DNA of 64,000 nt from Bacteroidia bacterium (GCA_033391075.1 JAWPMV010000001.1:6448001-6512000), one strand, 5' to 3'. Positions 27,682-36,653 are shown, counted from the first letter of the stretch. The notes: generated by a model not told the origin, from the letters alone. Numbers and translations are program-made.

Positions 27682-27689
27682 CAAATATA
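27682..27689 (-). promoter_or_regulatory. Candidate promoter of the ileS operon (-7 box)
   Basis: TATATTTG on the minus strand matches TAnnTTTG exactly and lies 88 bases upstream of the ileS ATG. No TTTG at the proper distance. A 6-bp inverted repeat AGCCCT/AGGGCT (27695-27718) followed by TTTTCTTA on the minus strand overlaps the upstream side and might be an operator or small terminator. Confidence 0.5.
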
Positions 27690-27812
27690 AGAAAAGCCCT
27701 TAAATTTTGCTTAGGGCTAAAAGGAATTCTTTCAGGCATCCATTTTAAAGCTGGCTTGTCATTAAAGCACCCCTCTATTTTCTTCAAACAATTACATTTT
27801 AAACTTTCACAA

Positions 27813-28283
27813 ATGACACAGAAGCAGTATCTCATTTATGTCTTGATTCTACCCCTTATCCTTTTTAGCAGCTGCATCCCAAGTAAGCAACTCAAAATGC
27901 ACCGCCAGGCACTACGAAGCATTGTTTCCAGTCCCATGAGTCCTGAAGACAAGTTTGATGCCTTTGCACAAATCACAGCAGATGTACTCGACGAAGCTAC
28001 CAGCTTAAATTCACCAGTAAAGACTTATCGCTACCTCAACAAATTCTCCAATCAAAATGACCGCGAATTAGGAATCCTTCTCAATGAACTGGAACCCTGG
28101 CAGGCAAATATGAGTTTTAAGCAAAAAGCCAACTTTGCTAAAAATGCCGTTACAAAACCTTATGGAAGGAAACTGGTTAGATTGGTGCCGAAGGTGACGA
28201 AAATGATGGCCAATGGGGAGTACAAAATCGGCAAGATGGAACAGGTCCTTCTCTTATTTAAGCTGAGGAAAGTTCTGAAATAA
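27813..28283 (+). CDS. Uncharacterised lipoprotein
   Basis: 156 aa from the ATG at 27813. N-terminal hydrophobic segment (about 5-20) ending LFSSC, a clear lipobox, then a helical and basic mature domain with no motif I recognise (..KQLKMHRQALRSIVSS..). The longer frame starting 57 bases upstream would bury the signal peptide, so the internal ATG is chosen. The gene ends before a good terminator (28320-28365). Function unknown; likely a periplasmic lipid-anchored protein. Confidence 0.75.
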   Translation: MTQKQYLIYVLILPLILFSSCIPSKQLKMHRQALRSIVSSPMSPEDKFDAFAQITADVLDEATSLNSPVKTYRYLNKFSNQNDRELGILLNELEPWQANMSFKQKANFAKNAVTKPYGRKLVRLVPKVTKMMANGEYKIGKMEQVLLLFKLRKVLK

Positions 28284-28319
28284 ATTTTATATATAATTTT
28301 TTCTATATAAACATCCAAA

Positions 28320-28371
28320 AGGCTCCATTAGTTCGTATCTTGAGAAAGGTGATATAATGGAGCCTATTTTT
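28320..28371 (+). terminator. Terminator upstream of the sigma factor gene
   Basis: AGGCTCCATTA (28320-28330) and TAATGGAGCCT (28355-28365) are perfectly complementary over 11 bp, followed by ATTTTTG. It ends the lipoprotein transcript and lies only 12 bases before the sigma factor start, so it could also act in the sigma leader. Confidence 0.8.
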
Positions 28372-28382
28372 GATCCAGTACC

Positions 28383-28928
28383 GTGTCAAAGTCTTCTGCT
28401 ATCACTACCGATGAAAAGATTATTGAGCTATTGCAGCGCAATGATCAGAAGGTGATTCAGTTGATCTATGAGAATTATTCTCATAACCTTTTCAATATCA
28501 TTTATCGAGTAGTAAAGGATCAAAGCATGGCACAGGATGTCTTTCAGGAGGTGATGGTGAAAGTGTGGAGAAAGGGACACTATTATGAGCGCAGCAAGGG
28601 GAGTTTGTATACCTGGTTGGTGAGTGTATGTCGAAATGCAGCCATAGATAAAACCCGATCCCGGGAATTTATCAAGGCCATGAAGACAGCAAGTCCGGAA
28701 GAAATCGTGGAGAGGAATGAGCACTCAGAACAGAAGCTAGAAAAACAGGAGCAGGTACAGGAAATGCTCAGGCGTTTACCTGAAAAACAAAAACTCATTG
28801 TGGATATGGCATATCTTCAGGGTTATACCCAGGAAGAAATCGCCAATAAATTGGATATCCCTTTGGGTACTGTAAAGACGAGGATTAGATTAGCGCTTAA
28901 ACATCTGAGAAATACCGTTCAGAAGTGA
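28383..28928 (+). CDS. ECF RNA polymerase sigma factor (SigK/RskA-type)
   Basis: Group 4 sigma factor, 181 aa, starting at GTG. Sigma-2 domain with NLFNIIYRVVKDQSMAQDVFQEVMVKVW (in two stretches, about 32-60) and TWLVSVCRNAAIDKTRSR; sigma-4 domain with LPEKQKLIVDMAYLQGYTQ and EEIANKLDIPLGTVKTRIR as the helix-turn-helix (about 145-172). It overlaps the RskA-like anti-sigma gene by 4 bp (GTGA), a strong indication that the pair work together. The signal sensed is unknown. Confidence 0.94.
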   Translation: MSKSSAITTDEKIIELLQRNDQKVIQLIYENYSHNLFNIIYRVVKDQSMAQDVFQEVMVKVWRKGHYYERSKGSLYTWLVSVCRNAAIDKTRSREFIKAMKTASPEEIVERNEHSEQKLEKQEQVQEMLRRLPEKQKLIVDMAYLQGYTQEEIANKLDIPLGTVKTRIRLALKHLRNTVQK

Positions 28929-29740
28929 ATGTTGAATCATACATAGAATCCGGAGTATTAGAAGCCTATGTAGGCGGCTTTTTATCTGATGCCGAAAATA
29001 AAGAGGTAGATCAGATGGCCGAGAAGTATCCGGAGATCAAAGAGGAGATCGAGAAGATCCAGAAAGCTGTGCGTATATATGCCCAGCAAAATGAATCAGC
29101 CGTTCAGCCGCCTTCTCTGGACAGCATCATAATGAATTTAGCCGAGGAAGGGGAGGAACAGGCAGCTGAAGAAAAAATCAAAAGTCCCAATTGGATGCCT
29201 TACGCACTTGCAGCGGCAATCACTTTATTCCTCTTAAGTTCCTTTTTCGCTTTCAACTTATATCAGGACATGCAAGCTCTGAGGTCTGAAGTTGCCAGCT
29301 TATCTGACAGGACCGAGAACCTCGAACAAGAGAAAAACTATATCTCCGAACAATATGCAGCTCTACGTCAAAATCCCATTGTTATAGAGCAGCATCAGAA
29401 GATCATCAATGATCCTGCGAGTATTCCGATCATTATGACGGGTTTGGAATCAGCTCCAGATTCCAAAGTTCATGTCTTCTGGCATAGTACATCCAAAGAT
29501 GTTTACCTCCTCATCGATGAGCTCCCCGAACCTCCCAAAGATCATCAATATCAACTCTGGGCCATTATCGATGGAGTTTCCCTCGATGCAGGAATTTTCG
29601 ACCACCATAGCAAAATGCAGAAACTTCGGCACGTAGAAGGTAAGGTAAGTGCTTTTGCAGTTACGCTGGAAGAAGCGGGAGGAAGTCCGACACCGAGACT
29701 GGATCGCATGTATGTGAAGGGGGAGTTGAAGGAAGCATAA
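28925..29740 (+). CDS. Anti-sigma factor, RskA family
   Basis: Single-pass membrane protein of 271 aa: cytoplasmic N-terminus with the anti-sigma zinc-less ASD-like segment (GVLEAYVGGFLSDAENKEVD..), one membrane helix (about 98-116), a coiled coil (about 120-150) and a periplasmic RskA C-terminal domain with PEPPKDHQYQLWAIIDG (about 200-215), DAGIFD and a final FAVTLEEAGGSPTP. The last motif is typical of anti-sigma-K factors. Starts with GTG overlapping the sigma gene stop. It should hold the upstream ECF sigma factor inactive until proteolysis. Confidence 0.92.
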   Translation: MNVESYIESGVLEAYVGGFLSDAENKEVDQMAEKYPEIKEEIEKIQKAVRIYAQQNESAVQPPSLDSIIMNLAEEGEEQAAEEKIKSPNWMPYALAAAITLFLLSSFFAFNLYQDMQALRSEVASLSDRTENLEQEKNYISEQYAALRQNPIVIEQHQKIINDPASIPIIMTGLESAPDSKVHVFWHSTSKDVYLLIDELPEPPKDHQYQLWAIIDGVSLDAGIFDHHSKMQKLRHVEGKVSAFAVTLEEAGGSPTPRLDRMYVKGELKEA

Positions 29741-29744
29741 GAAA

Positions 29745-29827
29745 GTGTTAGGGTGTTTGAGTATTAGTGTGCCAGGGTAGGAATTGTAGATTTTCGCTAA
29801 TACCCTAACACACAAATACACTAAAAC
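29745..29827. repeat. Octamer-armed palindrome, copy 1
   Basis: Left arm reads as 8-nt units GTGTTAGG, GTGTTTGA, GTATTAGT, GTGCCAGG; the complement of the right arm reads GTTTTAGT, GTATTTGT, GTGTTAGG, GTATTAGC. The arms pair imperfectly around a short centre. It almost fills the gap between two convergent genes and overlaps the stop of the downstream one. Confidence 0.8.
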
Positions 29828-30624
29828 TTCTCTAAGTAGGCCTTCCTCAATGCTTCTGTAGCTTCAAGCATTTCCTTTTTTGCAAATCGCTGTGTCAACA
29901 TGATCCTGGGCGTATCTCGACTATTCGGAGCTACCGTATGAAGAATTCTCAAATCCATCAAATAGACATCCGTCGGCTTTCCATGCATTTCGACTACTTG
30001 AACACTTCCTCCTTTATCGCTTAGGGTCTCTTCCATAAGTGAGGTGCGATTGGGATATTCTTTGGACCAAAGATTTCGAAAAAAGGCCTGCTTTTTCAAT
30101 ACACTTCTCAGGGCTTTCGGTTTGAAATGGGAAAGCTCGTCTAATTGACGATGAGATCCAGCTACCGCCAACGTGCCTCCTCCTCCGGGTCGTACTTCGG
30201 TCAGAAAGCCAAACATTTGTATTCCCTGTAAGCCCGTGTTCGGAATCTGTGGCAAATCCAGGTGCCAGGTAGTCGCAGGAACCTCCCATTTGGAAGTATC
30301 CGGAACAGAGATCAGGGACTGGAACTTCATCCACGGAATGGCATCTTCGCCCATCAATTGTGAAATCACTTCGAGTAAATCTGAAGTCAGTAAAGATTTG
30401 AAAGGCTTGAGGCTTCCCAGCTCTTTATTGAAAACTTTGTTGGCTTTCGGAAAGGATAAGTCTTGCACGGATTCATAGTTCCACTTTCCGTTTTGGTGAA
30501 ACTTGTTGATCTTTTCAAGGGCTATTTGCTGAGCCTCATCTGCAATGCCTGCAGGAATGAAATTCTTCAGCCGAAGAATGCCTCTTTCTGTGAATTCCTG
30601 TATTTGTTCTTGGTCTAGCTTCAT
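29821..30624 (-). CDS. Phytanoyl-CoA dioxygenase-like Fe(II)/2-oxoglutarate oxygenase
   Basis: 267-aa soluble protein of the PhyH fold. Metal-binding triad appears as TWHLDLPQ (His and Asp, about 120) and the distal His in LRILHTVAPNSRDTPRIML (about 230), whose Arg would bind 2-oxoglutarate. The start region FTERGILRLKNFIP matches the family N-terminus. Bacterial members hydroxylate varied small molecules; the substrate here is unknown. It converges on the anti-sigma gene, and its last codons are part of repeat copy 1. Confidence 0.88.
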   Translation of the reverse strand: MKLDQEQIQEFTERGILRLKNFIPAGIADEAQQIALEKINKFHQNGKWNYESVQDLSFPKANKVFNKELGSLKPFKSLLTSDLLEVISQLMGEDAIPWMKFQSLISVPDTSKWEVPATTWHLDLPQIPNTGLQGIQMFGFLTEVRPGGGGTLAVAGSHRQLDELSHFKPKALRSVLKKQAFFRNLWSKEYPNRTSLMEETLSDKGGSVQVVEMHGKPTDVYLMDLRILHTVAPNSRDTPRIMLTQRFAKKEMLEATEALRKAYLEKF

Positions 30625-30669
30625 GGCTAAAGGGATTTATAGATACTGTATACCTATGCCCAAACAGTC

Positions 30670-30774
30670 CTGTCCTTGCGAGTCGAAATCTCCGGCGAAG
30701 CAATCTCCTTGAAATCAAATAAGCTTTTAAATCAAGGGGATTGCCGCGCTCTTGTTAAGAGCTCGCAATGACAG
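30670..30774. repeat. REP-like palindrome of the CATTGCGAG/GAAGCAATC type
   Basis: Outer arms CTGTCCTTGCGAG and CTCGCAATGACAG, inner arms CAATCTCCTTGA and TCAAGGGGATTG, give an imperfect palindrome of about 105 bp. Related intergenic palindromes (CTGTCATTGCGAG..GAAGCAATC) are scattered in many bacterial genomes. It occupies the gap between the dioxygenase start and the ABC-F stop. Confidence 0.7.
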
Positions 30775-30816
30775 TTTGTTTTGCCTATCCTTTAATTTAC
30801 TCAAAATTCTCTCCAT

Positions 30817-32406
30817 CTATTCCAGCACAATCTCCGACTCAATATGGATTTCCTCCAAAAAGCGCTCATCATGCGACACCACCAATAGCGTCCCATGATA
30901 CTGATTGATGGCTTTGGTCAGGATTTCTATATTCTGAATATCAAGATTATTGGTCGGTTCATCCAGGACAATGAGGTCAGGCGCTTGCTGAGAGAGTGTC
31001 AGGCAACAGAGGATCAATCGCATTCTTTCCCCTCCACTCAAAGCCTCACAGGATTTACCCCAATCTTCCTTTCCAAATAAAAAGCGGTTTAGACGAGTTT
31101 TGACTTTATACTCCTGGAGATTTGAATTATTGAATATTTGCGTTTGCTCATATAAGCTGAGTTTATTATCGAGTAATGAGTAATTCTGGTCGATGTAGAC
31201 TGAATTATTTATTGCTCTTTTCAGCTTGCCAACTTGAGGATCTAAATCCCCCAAAATCAATTTGATCAAAGTAGTCTTTCCCGAAGCATTCAATCCTTTC
31301 AAAGCCAGTCGTTGTCCACTTTTTATATGAAGACTAAGGTTTTCTTTCCAAATAACTTCCTTAGTATAGCTGTAATTTATTCCCTCTGCCTCAAACAAGA
31401 TTTTTCCTTTATGTAAAGAAGAATCCTCAAAGCCAAATCTCATTTTGTCTATCTCTGGCAGAGAAGCACGCAAGTCTCTCAATTCCTGCGAAATATCATC
31501 TACTCTCTTATTGTGCAGGTTTTTCAGTTTAGAAGATGTATTCTCTGCATCATTTTTCAGCTTATTCATCATGATGCGAGGGGTGCCAGTCTGGAGCTGC
31601 TTTTTCTTTCCCCGGGCGTCCAGTTTATTCTGTCGCTCCTTTGTCTCCCTCTGTTTCTTTTTGGCCTTACGCAAAGAAACCTCCTTGTTCTGGAGGTCCT
31701 GATTTAAAGCTTTCAACTCTTTCTCTTTCTGCTCACGATAGAAATCGTAGTTACCGCCATAGCTAGTGATTCCATCTCTTTTCATTTCGCAAATCACAGG
31801 CAGTTGATTCAGTAATTTTCTATCATGGCTAATGATAAGAAGGCTACTGGAAGTGGATCGAATAAATTGGTATAAAAGCTCTCTGCCTTCTGTATCCAGA
31901 TGATTGCTAGGTTCATCCATCAATACCAATAAAGGCTCATGAATAGAAATTCCCGCTAGCAGGACCCGCGTTTTCTGCCCTCCACTCAAGTGCTCTAGTT
32001 TCTGATCCAGTTCCAAATCTGTCAACTGCCAATAATTGAGAGCCGCTTTACACCTTTCTTCTATCGTCCAGTCATCATCCAGCAAAGCATAGGTTTCTTC
32101 TCTGCCATCCCCTTCAAGAATGGCGTGAAATGCCTGAATCTTTTCTTTCACTCCCAAAGCTTCTGCGATAGTCAGATGATTATACTGGCCATAGACCTGA
32201 GGAAGGTAATAGGGATGCGCTTCTAAATGGAGTTTCCCTTCGACAGGAAATACTTCACAATTTATCATCCGTAAAAGGGTAGATTTCCCAACCCCATTTT
32301 TTCCTATCAGGCCGATTTTGTCCTGAGGATTTAGTTTGAGCGAAATGTTGGAGAAAAGTAAATCCCTATTAGGTAGGGTATATGTGATGTCTTGTAGAAT
32401 TAACAT
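30817..32406 (-). CDS. ABC-F family ATP-binding protein
   Basis: Soluble protein with two ABC ATPase domains and no membrane part, 529 aa. First domain: Walker A GLIGKNGVGKSTLL (about 33-46), signature LSGGQKTRVLL, Walker B LLVLMDEPSNHLD. A charged linker with long Lys/Glu/Arg helices (about 230-310) is the ABC-F P-site tip region. Second domain: LKGLNASGKTTLI, LSGGERMRLIL, LIVLDEPTNNLD. ABC-F proteins bind the ribosomal E site and either aid translation or protect from antibiotics; the basic, long linker does not decide between them. Starts at 32406 with ATG. Not in an obvious operon. Confidence 0.93.
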   Translation of the reverse strand: MLILQDITYTLPNRDLLFSNISLKLNPQDKIGLIGKNGVGKSTLLRMINCEVFPVEGKLHLEAHPYYLPQVYGQYNHLTIAEALGVKEKIQAFHAILEGDGREETYALLDDDWTIEERCKAALNYWQLTDLELDQKLEHLSGGQKTRVLLAGISIHEPLLVLMDEPSNHLDTEGRELLYQFIRSTSSSLLIISHDRKLLNQLPVICEMKRDGITSYGGNYDFYREQKEKELKALNQDLQNKEVSLRKAKKKQRETKERQNKLDARGKKKQLQTGTPRIMMNKLKNDAENTSSKLKNLHNKRVDDISQELRDLRASLPEIDKMRFGFEDSSLHKGKILFEAEGINYSYTKEVIWKENLSLHIKSGQRLALKGLNASGKTTLIKLILGDLDPQVGKLKRAINNSVYIDQNYSLLDNKLSLYEQTQIFNNSNLQEYKVKTRLNRFLFGKEDWGKSCEALSGGERMRLILCCLTLSQQAPDLIVLDEPTNNLDIQNIEILTKAINQYHGTLLVVSHDERFLEEIHIESEIVLE

Positions 32407-32766
32407 AATCTCTTCCTGAGAAATGAAACAATAGGCAAAGGGCTTTGCCGGAATTATTGTTTGGAAGAAATTATAGCTTCATGATTTCTATTCTACTTAA
32501 ATGAATGGATATGTGGGTATACTATAAGGGCGGAATTTTGTTTCAGGGGAAGGGGTGCTTGGGAAGGTGTTGTTGTGTTTTAGTGCCAGGGTGCGGTAGT
32601 TAATTTGAAAAACGAACTACAACACTAAAACACAACAACACATTTTTATCTTCCTCTAAATCAATCGCTTGTAAATTTTGTTTAAGTTTTATTCAACAAA
32701 AAGATCTAAACGATCAAGCTACTTCGTAGTTCTGGTACAATTTCATTTTTTATCAACAACACTATT
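32407..32766. other. Divergent intergenic region
   Basis: 360 bp between the ABC-F gene and the divergent fasciclin gene. It holds repeat copy 2 (32567-32642) and otherwise A+T-rich sequence with no recognised promoter pair. No gene seen. Confidence 0.6.
32567..32642. repeat. Octamer-armed palindrome, copy 2
   Basis: Left arm units GTGTTGTT, GTGTTTTA, GTGCCAGG, GTGCGGTA; complement of right arm GTGTTGTT, GTGTTTTA, GTGTTGTA. The outer two units are identical in both arms, so the stem is perfect over 16 bp there. Lies in a divergent promoter region, unlike the other copies. Confidence 0.8.
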
Positions 32767-33342
32767 ATGAAAAGTAGCCAAGTAATCAAATTGATCGTTA
32801 GCGGAATATTCATCGCAAGTATCAGCCTAAGCCTCGGATTTGCACAGTGCAGTAGCAAATCAAGCAACAAAAATGTTCACAGAGCGAGCTACAAAACTTC
32901 TTACAGAAGTCCAGCGAAAACTTCTCATCACAAAGATCTGGTAGGAATCGCAGCTTCCAGAAAAGATCTTTCTACTTTGGTAGCTGCTGTTAAAGCTGCC
33001 GGTTTGGTAGAGACCCTACAAGGAAAAGGACCTTATACCATCTTTGCTCCGACAAACTCAGCCTTTGCTGCTTTGCCAGAAGGAACGGTAGAAATGCTCC
33101 TCAAGCCTGAGAACAAAGACAAGCTTATCAAAGTCCTGACCTATCACGTTGTACCCGGTCGCATCGAAGCCAATGACCTGAGCAATGGAAATGTAGGTAC
33201 TGCTGAAGGAGGAAATATCAAGGTAGATTTGAGCACAGATGCAGTTAAAATCAATGATGCCATCGTTACCTCTGCAAACAAGAGAGCAGTAAATGGAGTC
33301 ATCCACATCATCGACAGAGTATTGATCCCCGCCAATTTATAG
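32767..33342 (+). CDS. Secreted fasciclin (FAS1) domain protein
   Basis: 191 aa: signal peptide (1-27, ending LGFAQ), a short basic Ser/Lys-rich stretch, and one FAS1 domain (about 58-190) with the H1 motif FAPTNSAFAALP (about 96-107), YHVVPGRI (about 126) and the H2 end VNGVIHIIDRVLIPANL. FAS1 proteins mediate adhesion in matrices or on surfaces. The Cys after the signal is not in a good lipobox context (FAQC), so it is probably a soluble periplasmic or secreted protein. Monocistronic. Confidence 0.92.
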   Translation: MKSSQVIKLIVSGIFIASISLSLGFAQCSSKSSNKNVHRASYKTSYRSPAKTSHHKDLVGIAASRKDLSTLVAAVKAAGLVETLQGKGPYTIFAPTNSAFAALPEGTVEMLLKPENKDKLIKVLTYHVVPGRIEANDLSNGNVGTAEGGNIKVDLSTDAVKINDAIVTSANKRAVNGVIHIIDRVLIPANL

Positions 33343-33370
33343 GCAAAGATGTGTAGGTAGATGTGTTCAA

Positions 33371-33405
33371 AAAATGAAAGGCGCAGATATAAATCTGCGC
33401 CTTTC
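33371..33405 (-). terminator. Terminator of the PBP1A/MiaE operon
   Basis: GAAAGGCGCAGAT (33376-33388) and ATCTGCGCCTTTC (33393-33405) form a perfect 13-bp stem with a 4-nt loop; on the minus strand it is followed by ATTTTTTG. It sits between the stops of the fasciclin gene and the penicillin-binding protein gene. Confidence 0.88.
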
Positions 33406-33412
33406 CTGTATC

Positions 33413-35818
33413 CTAGTTTCTATAATTTCTTTTGAAACGGCTGTTGTTTTTCTTTCGCCTTCGTTTCTCCTCCCGCTCTATCTTTTTCTGCATCTTTCGC
33501 TCCATATTCCTAATCTGTCTTTCCATCCGTCTTTGTTTGAGGATGAGGAAAAACTCTTCCAGGCCTTCTCCCGGAGCCTGATCTCTATACATATCACAGT
33601 CCATAGAATTGAGGGCCGAAGCTCCCGGATCCTGAAATCTGGCATTTCTATGTTTGCTGTAAAGCTTATAATAACGCTGCATAAATTTGCCGTAAATAGG
33701 CAAAGCCGTATTAGCTCCTTGTCCGAGACTCAAGGAACGGAATCGGACTTTGCGGGTTTCTCCCCCCACCCAGGCACCTGCTACAAGGGTAGGAGTGATG
33801 CCAATGAACCATCCATCGGTTTGATCCTGGGTTGTTCCGGTTTTTCCTCCGATTTGATTGTTAAGTCCATATCGACTTCTCAACCTTTGGCCCGTCCCAT
33901 TTTTTACTACGGATCGTAGCATATAATTCATCATGTCTGCCGTATTGGCATCTATGACACGTTCTCTTTCCGGCTTATCCGGCCATTCTACAATCACATT
34001 TCCTTGCGCATCCAGCACCTTTTTGATCAGTACCGGTTTGGTTCGCAATCCTCGATTGGCAAAAACTGAATAGGCAGAAAGCATTTCTCTGAGACTCAGT
34101 TCCGCCGTTCCCAATACCATACTTGGTGCTTTGGGAACTTCTGATTCAAAGCCAAATTTATTGACAAAACGGTGGGCATCTTCCACCCCAACTTTATTCA
34201 TTACAGCTGCGGAAACGGTATTGACAGATTTAGTCAATCCCCCTTGCATAGAATAGTATCCTTCATACTTCCCATCAGAATTTCCCGGCGACCAATTTTC
34301 ATAATCTTCATATACCACCTGCTGATTCTCGATATACTCACAGGGGTCCATGCCTTTGGCCAAAGCCGCTGTATACACAAAAGGCTTGAAAGTTGATCCT
34401 ACCTGACGGCGGGAAAGTACATGATCGTATTTAAATTCTTTGAAGTTAATCCCACCTACCCAGGCTTTTACATAGCCGTTTCGGGGATTCATCGCCATAA
34501 AGCCTGCATGTAAAAAGGCCTGATGTAACTTGATGGAATCCAAGGGCCGCATTTCCTTTTCGACCATTCCTTCCCAGGTCCAGTATTTGATCTTGGTGGG
34601 CGTTTGAAAATGCTCCAGGATTTGAGCTTCTGTCATGCCCGATTCTTTGCGATACTTATAGCGATCTGTCTGGCGCATGGCCTTCAGAATTTGCGGATCT
34701 TCATCCCGAAAGATGGTTCGTCCTTTCCAATGCTTATCAAAAATTTTCTGTAATTCCTTTAAATGAGAAGCAATCGATTCTTCGGCATATCGCTGCAAAC
34801 GGGAATCTATGGTTGTATAAATCTTGAGCCCATCTGTATAGACATTGTATTTTTTGCCGTCGGGTCCGGGATTGTCGCGGAAATAAGCTTTGAGTTCCTC
34901 GGCTACCTGCTGACGAAAATAGGGCGCGGGCCCTTCCAGTAGCGTTACTTTATTATAGTCCAGCTCAAGAGGAAGTTCCTTTAGCGAGTCAGCTACGGCC
35001 TCAGAAAGGTATTCATAGCGCGCCATCTGCTCTAATACGACATTCCTTCTTTCTGTAGATCGCAAAGGATTCCTTCTGGGATTATAAGCTGTGGTTGCCT
35101 TTAGCATACCCACCAAAACGGCTCCATCCTCTATGGAAATATCTTTGGCGCTGGTATTGAAAAAACGCTGACATGCGGCGTCTATACCGTAGACTTTTTC
35201 TCCGAATGGAACGGTATTCAGGTAAAGGGCGAGAATTTCATCCTTGCTATAATTCTTTTCCAGTCGTTTGGCGATGATCATTTCCTTGAACTTCGCTACA
35301 GGCAAGCTCAGGATACTATAGTCTTCCCGGGGAAAGAGGTTTTTGGCCAATTGCTGTGAAATGGTACTTCCTCCTCCGGCACTTTTATCTCCTAACAAAA
35401 TAGATTTGAATGCCACTCGAAACATACTGCGGGTATCAATACCGGCATGCTCATAAAAACGTGCATCCTCCGTTGCTACCAGAGCTTGAAGAAGCTCAGG
35501 CGAAATATTTTCATAGGCAACATTGCTCCTGTTTTCGATATAGTATTTCCCCAACATCTTGCCATCTGCAGAATAAATCTCGGAAGAATTATGATGGCGA
35601 ATATTGGCGAGTTTATCTGCTTGAGGTATTTCTCCAAATGCTCCGAAATAAACCGTGAGGAAAAGGATCAATATACATGCAAGACCCGCTCCCATAAGAA
35701 TGAGAGAGATTTTTCCGGCTTTTCGGACACGAGGATCCTTAAAAAATTCCTGGAATTTATCTTTGAGCGTTTCTTGCGAGGTGGAATCTGTGGTGCTATG
35801 TTGAAAATCTTCCATCAT
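33413..35818 (-). CDS. Class A penicillin-binding protein 1A
   Basis: Bifunctional peptidoglycan synthase, 801 aa: short cytoplasmic N-terminus, one membrane anchor (about 38-62), GT51 transglycosylase with ATEDARFYEHAGID (catalytic Glu, about 112) and GGSTISQQLAKNL, then the transpeptidase domain with the active-site Ser in GSTFKPFVY, the SVN motif in TKSVNTVS and KTGTTQD. The C-terminal tail is strongly basic (..ERQIRNMERKMQKKIEREEKRR.. region). Situated four bases after miaE on the same strand. Confidence 0.95.
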   Translation of the reverse strand: MMEDFQHSTTDSTSQETLKDKFQEFFKDPRVRKAGKISLILMGAGLACILILFLTVYFGAFGEIPQADKLANIRHHNSSEIYSADGKMLGKYYIENRSNVAYENISPELLQALVATEDARFYEHAGIDTRSMFRVAFKSILLGDKSAGGGSTISQQLAKNLFPREDYSILSLPVAKFKEMIIAKRLEKNYSKDEILALYLNTVPFGEKVYGIDAACQRFFNTSAKDISIEDGAVLVGMLKATTAYNPRRNPLRSTERRNVVLEQMARYEYLSEAVADSLKELPLELDYNKVTLLEGPAPYFRQQVAEELKAYFRDNPGPDGKKYNVYTDGLKIYTTIDSRLQRYAEESIASHLKELQKIFDKHWKGRTIFRDEDPQILKAMRQTDRYKYRKESGMTEAQILEHFQTPTKIKYWTWEGMVEKEMRPLDSIKLHQAFLHAGFMAMNPRNGYVKAWVGGINFKEFKYDHVLSRRQVGSTFKPFVYTAALAKGMDPCEYIENQQVVYEDYENWSPGNSDGKYEGYYSMQGGLTKSVNTVSAAVMNKVGVEDAHRFVNKFGFESEVPKAPSMVLGTAELSLREMLSAYSVFANRGLRTKPVLIKKVLDAQGNVIVEWPDKPERERVIDANTADMMNYMLRSVVKNGTGQRLRSRYGLNNQIGGKTGTTQDQTDGWFIGITPTLVAGAWVGGETRKVRFRSLSLGQGANTALPIYGKFMQRYYKLYSKHRNARFQDPGASALNSMDCDMYRDQAPGEGLEEFFLILKQRRMERQIRNMERKMQKKIEREEKRRRKKNNSRFKRNYRN

Positions 35819-35822
35819 TCAA

Positions 35823-36410
35823 CTATCCGTGAATGGCTTCGCTTTTCCCATACCTACTTATAACCTCACCCTCAAACTCGAGAAAAGCTTCCCAGCGTTT
35901 ATCTACGTCCACATTGGGACAAAGTTGTTTTGCGAGCTTGATGAAAAGCGTATAATGTCGAGCTTCTGAGACCATGAGATCATAGTAGAAATCTGCCAAC
36001 TCTTTGTCATCTATATTTTCTGACAAAACCTTGAAGCGTTCGCAGCTGCGAGCCTCTATCATAGCTGCAAAGAGCAATTTATCTGCCAGGCTTTCTTCTC
36101 GCCCTTTTCCTTTTACGCGGATAAATTTCACCAATTCATTGACATAAGAGTCTTTTCGCTCAGGCCCCAGGGTATATCCACGCTTCTGGATTTGCTGATG
36201 GACCATGCGAAAATGGCTCATTTCCTCCTGGGCCAAATCTGACATTTGGGTAACCAAATCCTCGTGCATGGGATATTGTACGATGAGAGAGATAGCCGAA
36301 GAAGCCGCCTTTTGTTCGCACCAGGCATGATCCGTCAGAATTTCCTCAATATTACTCTCTGCTATATTCTTTACCCAAAGCGGGTCAGTCTTCATTTTTA
36401 GCCTCAACAT
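35823..36410 (-). CDS. miaE: tRNA-(ms2io6A)-hydroxylase
   Basis: Diiron monooxygenase that hydroxylates the isopentenyl side chain of ms2i6A at tRNA position 37. The 195-aa helical-bundle protein has the paired iron-ligand motifs AQEEMSHFRMVH (about 80-91, ExxH) and ..MVSEARHYTLF (about 155, ExxH), plus IEARSCERFKVL. N-terminus LWVKNIAESNIEEILTDHAW and length match MiaE. Together with rnz, yhhQ and the RluA gene the window is rich in tRNA/rRNA modification. Upstream of pbp1A in a two-gene operon. Confidence 0.93.
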   Translation of the reverse strand: MLRLKMKTDPLWVKNIAESNIEEILTDHAWCEQKAASSAISLIVQYPMHEDLVTQMSDLAQEEMSHFRMVHQQIQKRGYTLGPERKDSYVNELVKFIRVKGKGREESLADKLLFAAMIEARSCERFKVLSENIDDKELADFYYDLMVSEARHYTLFIKLAKQLCPNVDVDKRWEAFLEFEGEVISRYGKSEAIHG

Positions 36411-36520
36411 CTTATCAGAAGTTTATTTGTGTCTGCAAGTTACGAAAACAAGCAGAATAGACCTTAGGGAATATTTTGGGGAATGATTAACTTATTAATG
36501 GGGAGATGGTCAGGAGAGCT

Positions 36521-36643
36521 AAGAATAAAGAACAAGGAATGGAGAAGTGAGAAGGAGGTTTATTGAGGGTAAATTCAAAATTCTTGCTTTGCACCAAATA
36601 AGACTTCTCCATTTGTCATTCCTTGTTCTTCATTCATATTATA
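36521..36643. repeat. Heptamer-armed palindrome
   Basis: Left arm can be read as 7-nt units AAGAATA, AAGAACA, AGGAATG, GAGAAGT, GAGAAGG; the complement of the right arm reads ATGAATG, AAGAACA, AGGAATG, ACAAATG, GAGAAGT. AAGAACAAGGAATG is shared exactly. The same design as the octamer palindromes but with another unit and period. It ends ten bases before the next start codon. Confidence 0.7.
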
Positions 36644-36653
36644 CCTCATCAAT

